A DNA stretch of 64,000 nt from CAYFPX01 sp964519895 (GTDB lineage Bacteria > Myxococcota_A > UBA796 > CAJQPC01): NCBI GenBank assembly GCA_964519895.1, contig CAZFLE010000009.1, positions 1-64,000 on the forward strand, read 5' to 3'. Every line of letters starts with the position of its first letter. Position 1 is the stretch's first letter. Shown piece by piece: positions 37,897-45,290 of the stretch. The position numbers and the translations under genes are program-made. Below the pieces are notes generated by a model, which was given only the letters and a program-made list of their open reading frames with translations, had not been told where the DNA came from and did no database searches.

Positions 37897-38610
37897 ATCT
37901 TCTCGCCCTTGCTGCTGCTGGCCGCCACGACGGGCTGCATCCATGTGTACCAGCCCATGGCGGGCTTCCACGGCCCCGTGGTCGTGGATCCCCAGGCCCG
38001 GAACTTCGGAGATCTGTCCCTGACCGTGGTCTGCGAGCGCGGAGACCTGCTCACCGCCGCCGAGGCCCGCACCCTGTGCCAGCACGTGGGCACGCTCTTC
38101 GAGCAACAGGGCGCCGTGGTGACCACCACCACTTCGGAGTCCGGTGCCGGAGAGTTCGAGTTCGAGGAGCCCGCTGTCCCCGGCGAAGAAGAAGCGCCAC
38201 CGCCCGCCACCGACCTGACCCTGGAGCTCACCTCCCGGGAGCTGCACAAGGCCAACGACCCGGTCTCCTGGGTGCTCTTCTTCATCAGCGCCACCGTGGT
38301 GCCCGCGGTGACGGAGACCTCGTTCGCCGTCGACGTCACCATCAAGGACGAGAGCGGCTTCGTGCTGGTGGCGGACTCGCTGCAGGGGCGCCTGGTGCGC
38401 CGCATGGGCGTCGGTGCCTGGGGCACGAATTTCCTGCTGGACAGCTTCCTGCGGGAAGACGCGGACCGCATCACCGGAGACGCGGCGCACCAGGATCTGT
38501 CCGACGACCTGTACGGTCAGCTCGGACAGCTGCTGTTCAACGCCAAGATGCAGTGGCAGGTCCTGTCCCAGGCTGCTGCCGCCCCGTCGCTGCCGGGGGC
38601 CCCGCCATGA
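37897..38610 (+). CDS. Operon gene 1: putative lipoprotein
   Basis: About 237 residues. The best ribosome site, AGGAG (37886-37890), is six bases before an ATC codon at 37897, and translation from there gives (M)FSPLLLLAATTGC, a compact lipoprotein signal. The upstream in-frame GTG codons (37768, 37792) would give an unlikely 40-50 residue leader; a TTG at 37909 is too close. The mature protein has an acidic insert (residues about 85-105) and a hydrophobic VSWVLFFISATVVPAV segment near residue 125. No family recognised. It overlaps the next gene (ATGA). Confidence 0.7.
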   Translation: MFSPLLLLAATTGCIHVYQPMAGFHGPVVVDPQARNFGDLSLTVVCERGDLLTAAEARTLCQHVGTLFEQQGAVVTTTTSESGAGEFEFEEPAVPGEEEAPPPATDLTLELTSRELHKANDPVSWVLFFISATVVPAVTETSFAVDVTIKDESGFVLVADSLQGRLVRRMGVGAWGTNFLLDSFLREDADRITGDAAHQDLSDDLYGQLGQLLFNAKMQWQVLSQAAAAPSLPGAPP

Positions 38611-39248
38611 TCGAGGCGATCATCTTGTGGCTGGGCTTGTTGGTCTTCGTGTCCCCCAAGGACCCGGCGCCGGGGCTGCTCCACTCCAAGAATGAAGCGC
38701 GCAACCTGGAGTGCGAGCGGCTGAGCGTCGAAGAAGCGAGCCGAGCCCACCCCGGCGACGTCGCGCCCCCTGGTCCTCGGGGCGACTACTACGCCCGCAG
38801 CGCCCTCGTCTGCACGGAGCGCCTGGTTCGGCCCGGTCTACGGGACGCCCGGGACGAGGCCATCCTGTCGACCCTGGACGCTCGCTCCAGCGAGCTCGCG
38901 GCCGCCGCCGACGCCCTTCGCCCCGAGCTCCAGGGCGCCACGTGGCTGGTCGAGACCTACTACCCAGACCCCCAGGTCGCCGCGAAGATCGGCTTCGCCA
39001 CCAAGAACGCCCTGGTGTTCCAGGGGCTGCGGGTGTCGGACCGGACCCCCCTGCTGGGGGCGGGCGACGTCCAGGTCATCACCCGCATGACACCAAGCGA
39101 CGCCTATGCCGCGGCGTGCCGGCGCTATGCGGACAACGGCAGCTTGGGCCCGGACGATGTCTTGCTGGGCGTCGTGAGCCTGGACCCTCGCGAGACGGCC
39201 CTGCACGCCGGACTGTGCCAGCAGGGCACGTGGACGTGGCTCCGATGA
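38607..39248 (+). CDS. Operon gene 2: exported protein, unknown function
   Basis: 213 residues. MIEAIILWLGLLVFVSP is a membrane anchor or uncleaved signal. The rest has four cysteines and contains helices such as RDARDEAILSTLDARSSELAAAADAL, then ATWLVETYYPDPQVAAKIGFATKN. No known domain. The ATG overlaps the previous stop and its own stop overlaps the next ATG, so it is embedded in the coupled operon. Confidence 0.7.
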   Translation: MIEAIILWLGLLVFVSPKDPAPGLLHSKNEARNLECERLSVEEASRAHPGDVAPPGPRGDYYARSALVCTERLVRPGLRDARDEAILSTLDARSSELAAAADALRPELQGATWLVETYYPDPQVAAKIGFATKNALVFQGLRVSDRTPLLGAGDVQVITRMTPSDAYAAACRRYADNGSLGPDDVLLGVVSLDPRETALHAGLCQQGTWTWLR

Positions 39249-40522
39249 ACGCCCTACGCCGCGTGTTCGCGATGGCCCTGGCGGTGGCGTTCGCGTCAGG
39301 CCCGGCCTTGGCGGCCGATCCCCTCGAGGCCGCCCAGCTCGCCGAGCTCGATCGGGTCCGGACCCAGGTCGCTGGTCAGGTCCAGCTGACCGCCTACGAC
39401 CTGCTCGACGAGCTGGTGCTCGGGTGGATCCAGGAGCCGGTCTTCACGACCCCGACCCCGGTGGTGCTGGCCGGCCTGACGGTCCCGGTCGGGCTGGGCA
39501 CCGGGCTCCAGGCCTTGCTCGAGAACCACCTGGGCGGCCTGCTGACCCAGAACCCTGGCTGCAATGTGCAGCTCTCCCACTGCCCGAGCTGCACCGCCGT
39601 GGTCGTGCACTCCGGCCCGGAAGGCACCGTGGTGTCCCGGGGCATCGACAGCCCCGCCCTGCTCCAGGAGCTCGGCAGCGGCGGTCGCAAGTACGCGCTC
39701 TTCGTGGACGTCGAGGCCGAGGGCACGTGGTTGGTCCTGCGTGCCCGCATGACCGAGCTGAACCCGGACCTGCCCATCGTCTGGAGTCGGACCCTGTCCC
39801 ACGCGTCCAGCGTGCCGGCGATGCTGCGCCAGCCCGACGACCTGAAGACCGTCGCCGAAGCCCGCCAGGACTACCTGGCCGCGCTGGAGTCTCGGGGTCC
39901 CCTCGCGGTGCCCGTGAGGATCGGGGTGCGGGCCTTTGCGGCACCGGACGGCAACACCCTCTTCGAGACCGACACCTTCGACACCTACGACACCACCGAC
40001 ACCGACACCGACACCGGCTTGGACACCGGCGGCATCGGCATCGCGCCGCCGCCCTTCTACTGGGTCCAGAGCGGCATCGAGCTGGGCATGAGCGACGCCC
40101 GGGCCTGGATCTCCAGCTTCGTGCTCGGCTACAGCGTCATCCCCCAGGCCTACCAGGGGCTCATGGGCGAGGTCCGGTTCGCCCGGCTGCTGACGGGCAA
40201 CTACCGCTCCCTCACCCGGCCGGACCTGTACGCCTTCGGGGGCGCCGCGGTCATGACGGTCTGGGGCCCGGCCACCGGCAGCTTCACCAACAACGCCCTG
40301 AACACCGACGACATCCTGAATCAGCTCGAGGGCGACGACCCCCGGGCCGTCTTCGGTACCTTCCAAGCGGGTCTGGACCTGCGGGTCGGCAATCGGATGG
40401 GCATGTCGGCCTTCTTCGAGTTCCTGCCGTCGTTCCGAGACTCCGACAACTTCGGCGCCTACCTGAGCGTCTTCGGCCTGGGCATCCAGAGCTTCGGCAC
40501 CGAGGTGACGTTCTGGCTCTGA
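39245..40522 (+). CDS. Operon gene 3: outer-membrane-type protein
   Basis: 425 residues. A clear signal peptide (MNALRRVFAMALAVAFASGPALA) precedes a domain with C106, C113 and C116 (CNVQLSHCPSC) and a beta/alpha pattern (KYALFVDVEAEGTWLVLRARMTELN) resembling CsgG/FlgO-type periplasmic folds. An Asp-Thr linker (about 245-260) leads to a C-terminal half with alternating hydrophobic strands ending FGTEVTFWL, the aromatic-terminated pattern of an outer-membrane barrel. Assignment is structural inference only. Confidence 0.7.
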   Translation: MNALRRVFAMALAVAFASGPALAADPLEAAQLAELDRVRTQVAGQVQLTAYDLLDELVLGWIQEPVFTTPTPVVLAGLTVPVGLGTGLQALLENHLGGLLTQNPGCNVQLSHCPSCTAVVVHSGPEGTVVSRGIDSPALLQELGSGGRKYALFVDVEAEGTWLVLRARMTELNPDLPIVWSRTLSHASSVPAMLRQPDDLKTVAEARQDYLAALESRGPLAVPVRIGVRAFAAPDGNTLFETDTFDTYDTTDTDTDTGLDTGGIGIAPPPFYWVQSGIELGMSDARAWISSFVLGYSVIPQAYQGLMGEVRFARLLTGNYRSLTRPDLYAFGGAAVMTVWGPATGSFTNNALNTDDILNQLEGDDPRAVFGTFQAGLDLRVGNRMGMSAFFEFLPSFRDSDNFGAYLSVFGLGIQSFGTEVTFWL

Positions 40523-41478
40523 GGCTGTTCCTGGCGTGGCTCGGGGCCCTGGTCCTGGCGTCGGGGTCCGCGTGGGCCGGCACGGCCGAGAGTCGGGAGT
40601 CCCTGGATCGCCTCGAGGAGCTGCTGCAGCTCCGGATCGAGGACGGTCGCCTGGATCTGGACGACGTGACCCCAGCCGTCCTGGTCAGCGCCACGCCGCG
40701 CTACGTCACGTCTCAGGACTGGTTCGGGGTGCAGGCCATCGATGTGCTGCAGTCCGTTTTGGGCCAGGGCCTGCGCCTGTGCGAGGCCTGCATGGTGCCC
40801 CGGGCCTTCGTCCAGCAGGGCCTGCTGACCTACCAGACGGGCGCGGTGTCGCTGGCCGACGTGGTGCGGCTGGACGAGGCCAGCCGTGGCGGCGCCACGC
40901 CAGCCCGCTCGGCCATCTGGATCGAGGAGACGTCGGTCGGTGTGGCCGTGCGCATCTTGGCGCTGGGCACCGGGCGCGTCTTGTTCGCCCAGAACATCGA
41001 CCCCATGCTGGTCGAGGACGAGCAGACCCAGCGCAATTTCACCCTGAGCGAGGAGCTCGAGCGGCGGTCTCGCGGGCGGAGCATCACCCAGTCCTTCCTG
41101 GACGTCGCCGTCTACCCGGGCCAGCACATCTCGGTGGACATGACCGAGCAGTGGGGGGCGACCAACAAGAACCTGACCGGGGTGACCCTGTCCCTGGTCG
41201 ACCCGGTCTTCGGCCTGGGCGCCGCGCACTATCGGGTCGTAGACCTGGTGAACGTCATCGTCGGGGCCAAGCTGGTGCTCAGCGTGCCCACGGCGCTGGT
41301 GCGGGCCTTCGACGACGACGCGGGCGACGTGCTCGATCCGATGGTCACAGCGGTGGGGGTGGTGCGCGTACCCTTTGGTCGCAGCAACTACGGCGTGGTC
41401 GCCACGGTCTCGACCAACGGCACGATCGGACTCGGACTCTCGCTGATGAACATCCGCTTCCTTCCGGTGATCCCATGA
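40519..41478 (+). CDS. Operon gene 4: exported protein with CxxC, CTG start
   Basis: 319 residues if translation starts at the CTG at 40519, which overlaps the previous stop as CTGA and gives MRLFLAWLGALVLASGSAWA, a textbook signal peptide. No ATG, GTG or TTG lies in frame nearby. The body has a CEAC motif (C88, C91) and SAIWIEETSVGVAVRILALGTGRVLFAQ, which resembles the CsgG/FlgO-like strand-turn-strand also seen in gene 3. The end (GLSLMNIRFLPVIP) is strand-rich. It probably acts in the periplasm or outer membrane. Confidence 0.7.
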   Translation: MRLFLAWLGALVLASGSAWAGTAESRESLDRLEELLQLRIEDGRLDLDDVTPAVLVSATPRYVTSQDWFGVQAIDVLQSVLGQGLRLCEACMVPRAFVQQGLLTYQTGAVSLADVVRLDEASRGGATPARSAIWIEETSVGVAVRILALGTGRVLFAQNIDPMLVEDEQTQRNFTLSEELERRSRGRSITQSFLDVAVYPGQHISVDMTEQWGATNKNLTGVTLSLVDPVFGLGAAHYRVVDLVNVIVGAKLVLSVPTALVRAFDDDAGDVLDPMVTAVGVVRVPFGRSNYGVVATVSTNGTIGLGLSLMNIRFLPVIP

Positions 41479-42122
41479 CCCTGCTTGCGGGTGCCGTGCT
41501 GCTGGGGCTCGCCCCGGGTTGCGCCATGCACAACTACACCCACTACCTGATCGAGCCGGCCCCGGCGACGAGCCCGGTGCTCGAAGAAGAGGAGGGCACC
41601 CAGCTGCGGCCCATGGGCTTCGGCTCGACCACGGCGATGCACGTGCGCTGGAACGATGGCGACGTCATCACCGAGGTCCAGATCCCGCTCTTGGCGAGTG
41701 GGCAGCGCATCGTGATCGAGCATACAGCCGCGGCCACCGACGTGGAGACCATCCCGGCGACCCGACTGGTGCCGCCGCCGCCGAGCCTGGCCGACGACAC
41801 CTTGGACGAGGCCTACCGACAGCGGGGCCTGCGGGTGAACCAGGGGGCGCCAGAAGTCAGCCTGTCCGCGGCCCGCACGCGCATGAACCAGGCCCTGGCC
41901 GACGGCAACTACCAGCTGGCCCTGGAGTGGTGTGAGCTGGTGTTGGCCCGCTACCCCGCCCACCCCGAGACGCTCCGTGCCAAGGGCTCGGTGCTCTTGC
42001 TGCTGGGGGAACGGGAAAAGGCCATCGAGGTCTACGAGGCGGTCGAGGAGATCGAGTCTGATCCCGCAGTGCGCAAGAAGCTCGAGGAGCTCCAGGCGCA
42101 GCAGCCCGAGGTGACGGAGTGA
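41475..42122 (+). CDS. Operon gene 5: TPR lipoprotein
   Basis: 215 residues. MTLLAGAVLLGLAPGC is a lipoprotein signal (Cys16). Residues about 125-205 form TPR-like helices: ARTRMNQALADGNYQLALEW, AHPETLRAKGSVLLLLGE and EKAIEVYEAVEEIE. TPR lipoproteins often scaffold envelope machines. ATGA overlap with gene 4; the MotA-type gene follows after four bases. Confidence 0.75.
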   Translation: MTLLAGAVLLGLAPGCAMHNYTHYLIEPAPATSPVLEEEEGTQLRPMGFGSTTAMHVRWNDGDVITEVQIPLLASGQRIVIEHTAAATDVETIPATRLVPPPPSLADDTLDEAYRQRGLRVNQGAPEVSLSAARTRMNQALADGNYQLALEWCELVLARYPAHPETLRAKGSVLLLLGEREKAIEVYEAVEEIESDPAVRKKLEELQAQQPEVTE

Positions 42123-42126
42123 ACCT

Positions 42127-42855
42127 GTGCAGCTAGTCGGTCTCACCCTGTTGGGCTACGTGATCTGGTTTGGCTTCTTCGGCGAACGCGAAGCCGGTGC
42201 CATCACGGCCTTCGACCTCCACGCCCTGGTGATGGTGCTGGGGGGCTCCGCGTCGGCCGTCCTGGTGATGTCCAAGACCCGGGACAGCCTGCGCACCCTG
42301 ACCTGTCTGCGCGAGATCCTGCCCGGTCTGGGCACGCTGGACCGCGCGAATCAAGCCCTGGAGGCCGAGCGCGACGAGCTGGTCACCCTGTGGCTCGACG
42401 GCCGGCGAGCCCAGGCGGTCGAGCTCGCCGAGCGCAGCGCGTTCCCCGCTACCCGGGCAATGCTCGGGCTGGTCCTCCGCCGGGCGTCCCCCCAGGCCAT
42501 CCAGGCCGCCTTCACCAAGCTGCGCCACGACGAGCTGAGCCGGTGGCAGCCAGCGGTCGGGAACTGGGAGCTGCTGGCCAAGCTCGCGCCGTCCTTTGGC
42601 ATGGTCGGGACCATCACCGGCATGATCCAGCTCTTCCGCAACATGGGCGAGGACACCGCGGCGTTGGGTCCTGCGCTGTCCCTGGCGCTCCTGGCCACCC
42701 TCTACGGGGTCGCCTTCGGCGCGGGCGTCGCCGGTCCGATCGGTCACTACCTCCGAGGCCTGCTCGACGAACGCCTGGGCGCCCTGGAGCGCTGCGAACA
42801 GAGCGTCTCCGAGCTGATCGCAGCCTCCGGCGACGCGCTGGCGGGCGGGATCTAG
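42127..42855 (+). CDS. Operon gene 6: MotA-type proton channel subunit
   Basis: 242 residues with four transmembrane helices: two near the N-terminus (about 3-20, 28-48), then TM3 in WELLAKLAPSFGMVGTITGMI and TM4 in LSLALLATLYGVAFGAGVAG. The Pro155 in TM3 and the cytoplasmic loop of about 100 charged residues between TM2 and TM3 are MotA features rather than TolQ/ExbB features. With MotB it should form a proton-conducting stator. GTG start with GGAG upstream. It lacks the long C-terminal extension of the Zorya protein ZorA. Confidence 0.88.
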   Translation: MQLVGLTLLGYVIWFGFFGEREAGAITAFDLHALVMVLGGSASAVLVMSKTRDSLRTLTCLREILPGLGTLDRANQALEAERDELVTLWLDGRRAQAVELAERSAFPATRAMLGLVLRRASPQAIQAAFTKLRHDELSRWQPAVGNWELLAKLAPSFGMVGTITGMIQLFRNMGEDTAALGPALSLALLATLYGVAFGAGVAGPIGHYLRGLLDERLGALERCEQSVSELIAASGDALAGGI

Positions 42856-42858
42856 CCC

Positions 42859-43488
42859 ATGCAGAGACGCGTCTACACCAACGACGAGGGCTGGCTGCTC
42901 AGCTACGCAGACCTGATCACCAACCTGTTGGTCTTCTTCGCCATCATCGTCTCGGTGTCCGACGTCAGTCGCTCCCAGATGCAGAAGGTGGCGGAGCGGC
43001 TGTCTGGGGTCGAGCAGCCCCAGAGCCTGCGTTCGATCCAGAAGGAGATCGACGCCCGGATCGAGGCCGAGGGCCTCCAGGAACTCATCCGCACGGACCT
43101 GACCGACGACGGACTCGAGGTCGCCCTGAATTCCGGGGTGGTGTTCGACTCCGGCAGCGCGGTGATCCGGGCCGAGCACAGCCCGCTGCTCACCAGCATG
43201 CTCGAGACCATGGCGCCGTATAGCGGCCGGTACGACTTCGCCGTCGAGGGCCACACCGACAGCACGCCCATTGTGAACGGCAACGGCCACTACCCCACGA
43301 ATTGGGAGCTCTCCACCGGGCGGGCCAACGCGGTGCGCGCCCGCCTGGAGGACGTCGGCGTGGAACAGGAAGGCATCCGGGTCGAGGGCTATGCCGACAC
43401 GGTCGTGCTGCCCGAGGACGACCTGGAGGGTCTGACCGAGGAAGAGCGCCTGGCCCGCCACCGGCGTGTCGTCGTGAGGATCTACTGA
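42859..43488 (+). CDS. Operon gene 7: MotB-type stator subunit
   Basis: 209 residues. The short cytoplasmic N-terminus and single helix GWLLSYADLITNLLVFFAII carry the conserved proton-binding Asp18. A plug-like amphipathic segment follows, then an OmpA-type peptidoglycan-binding domain (about 92-209) with VFDSGSAVI, VEGHTDSTPI and NWELSTGRANAVRARL. The ATG follows the MotA stop by three bases and the stop overlaps the next ATG (TGATG). Confidence 0.93.
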   Translation: MQRRVYTNDEGWLLSYADLITNLLVFFAIIVSVSDVSRSQMQKVAERLSGVEQPQSLRSIQKEIDARIEAEGLQELIRTDLTDDGLEVALNSGVVFDSGSAVIRAEHSPLLTSMLETMAPYSGRYDFAVEGHTDSTPIVNGNGHYPTNWELSTGRANAVRARLEDVGVEQEGIRVEGYADTVVLPEDDLEGLTEEERLARHRRVVVRIY

Positions 43489-45290
43489 TGTCCGGTCTGT
43501 GTCTCCTCGCGGCCCTGGTGCCCGGCGTCTTTGCCCAGTCGCCCACGGTGCCCACCCGGCAGATCCCGCCGTCGGTGCTGGTCGAGGTCCAGCTGCTCGA
43601 GAACCGCTTCGACCTGGCCCTGGCCCAGGACTGCGACGCGTCGCGCTGCTTCTCCAAGGGCTGCAGCTACCTGGACCACGCCGTCGCCGACCGGCCTCGG
43701 CAGACCTCGTTGCCGGGTCTCGCGCCGGAGTCCGGACCCAGCGCCGAAGGGGCCCAGGAGTACCTGACAAGCGCCCGGTGTGCCTTTGCCCACGAGCAGA
43801 GCCTGGCGAGCCGGGACGTGCAGAACCTGGTGCGCCGGCTCCAGGCCAAGCTGTCGTCGGGCTGGACCGTGGTCACCGTGACCAACGACGTCCTGCAGCC
43901 TCTGCCCCAGTACCTGAGCGAGCCGGCGGTGCCGGAGCCCCAGGAGCCCGAGGAGCAAGAAGAGGAGGTCGCCGCGCCCGAGCCCGAGCCCGAGGAACCG
44001 GCGGCCTGGTCCTGGGCCCAGGCAGGCCAGGAGCTGTGGGCCACGCTCTTGCCCCACTTCTTCTGGATGATCGGCCTGGGGCTCGTGACCCTGGCCTCTG
44101 CGATGTTGATCTGGTCCTGGCGTCGGGTCGGCCGGGCGTCTCTCGAGGAACAGGCGCTGCTGGCCCAGATCACGGCTGGGCCTGGGGGCGGCGGGCCCGC
44201 AGCCACCCCCACGTCCGTCGAGCCCGACGAGGACGCCGCCTGGGTCGACGCCCAGCACGCCGCCTGGTCGGAGCGCCTGGCCGGCCTCGATCCGGAGCAA
44301 CCAGACCCCCAGCTCCAGGCCCTGCTGCGGGAGCTCCTGAGAGCCGGCAGCCTGCCGCTGCTTGCCAAGGCCGTGCTGACCTACCCCGCCTTGCCGGATG
44401 CGTTCCCCAGCGGGGGCGACGTGGCCGGCCAGAAGCTGGCACTGGCGGACTTCCTGACCGGCGTCGACGACGGGGCCCTGCCCTCTGACGCCGCATTCTT
44501 CGAAGCCCTCAACCGGCACGCGCTCTCCGCGACACTGGCCAGCCAGAGCGACACCGGAGTCCTGCGCAGCCTGCGGGAAGACTTCGGCACCGCAGGCCTG
44601 GCGACCCTCATCAGCGCCCTGCCGCCCCGGGACGGCGCCGTGCTCTTCGCCCTGGCGCCGGGGGCCAGCCAGCGGGAGCTGGTGGGCCTCTTGTCACCGG
44701 TCCAGGCCGCGGAGCGTGCCGGTCAGCTCTTGCTGTCGGAGCGCATGGACCGGCGCCAGACCGCGGCGCTCTTTGGCGTGCTCGAGGCCGCCCGCACCGG
44801 CGGCAAGCTGACCATGCCCCAGGGCGGCGCCCGCATCACGGACCGGGGCACGCCCTTCGACGCAGCGGGTGCGCTCTCCGTGCTCCTGGGCGCCGTCGAG
44901 CCCCACCAGCGGGCCGCCCTCTTCGAGGGGGTCCTGCAGCGCTTCCACGGCACCCTGCCGGCGTGGCACAGGGGCATTCTGGTGCCTGACATGTTGCTGG
45001 AGCTCCCGCAGGAGGCCCGCACGGACCTGTTCCTGGAGGTCGAAGCCGAAGAACTCGCGGCGTGGCTGGCCCTGGTGCCCAGTGAGTCTCGGGCACAGCT
45101 GGTGACCGGCCTGCCGGATGCCCTGCGGGCGACGCTGCAGGCCCTGTCCTCGTGGCCGTCGGCCGCTCGTAGGGACGCCCTGGCAGACCAGGGGCGACGC
45201 GCCCTGGCGCGCGGCTTTCAGCGCCAGCTGGCCCGGGCCAGTCTGCCGTTCGAGCGGGTGGTCACGGCCGGAAGCGGGACAGCGACGTGA
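43488..45290 (+). CDS. Operon gene 8: membrane-tethered FliG-like protein
   Basis: 600 residues. Signal-like segment 1-16, extracytoplasmic domain 17-145 with four cysteines (49, 54, 59, 98), acidic Pro/Glu linker 146-172, one transmembrane helix about 187-209, then about 390 cytoplasmic residues. Residues 330-580 are repeated short helices of the MgtE-N/FliG superhelix type (LISALPPRDGAVLFALAPG; LLLSERMDRRQTAALFGVL), and 511-550 (DLFLEVEAEELAAWLALVP, then SESRAQLVTGLPDALRATL) resembles the FliG C-terminal torque region. The match is my reading of pattern. Position directly after MotA and MotB supports it. Confidence 0.7.
   Translation: MSGLCLLAALVPGVFAQSPTVPTRQIPPSVLVEVQLLENRFDLALAQDCDASRCFSKGCSYLDHAVADRPRQTSLPGLAPESGPSAEGAQEYLTSARCAFAHEQSLASRDVQNLVRRLQAKLSSGWTVVTVTNDVLQPLPQYLSEPAVPEPQEPEEQEEEVAAPEPEPEEPAAWSWAQAGQELWATLLPHFFWMIGLGLVTLASAMLIWSWRRVGRASLEEQALLAQITAGPGGGGPAATPTSVEPDEDAAWVDAQHAAWSERLAGLDPEQPDPQLQALLRELLRAGSLPLLAKAVLTYPALPDAFPSGGDVAGQKLALADFLTGVDDGALPSDAAFFEALNRHALSATLASQSDTGVLRSLREDFGTAGLATLISALPPRDGAVLFALAPGASQRELVGLLSPVQAAERAGQLLLSERMDRRQTAALFGVLEAARTGGKLTMPQGGARITDRGTPFDAAGALSVLLGAVEPHQRAALFEGVLQRFHGTLPAWHRGILVPDMLLELPQEARTDLFLEVEAEELAAWLALVPSESRAQLVTGLPDALRATLQALSSWPSAARRDALADQGRRALARGFQRQLARASLPFERVVTAGSGTAT

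Noticed and set aside
42127..43488. Zorya anti-phage system (ZorA/ZorB)
   Set aside because: The MotA-type protein lacks the long cytoplasmic tail of ZorA, and no ZorC, ZorD or ZorE-type nuclease or helicase is nearby.
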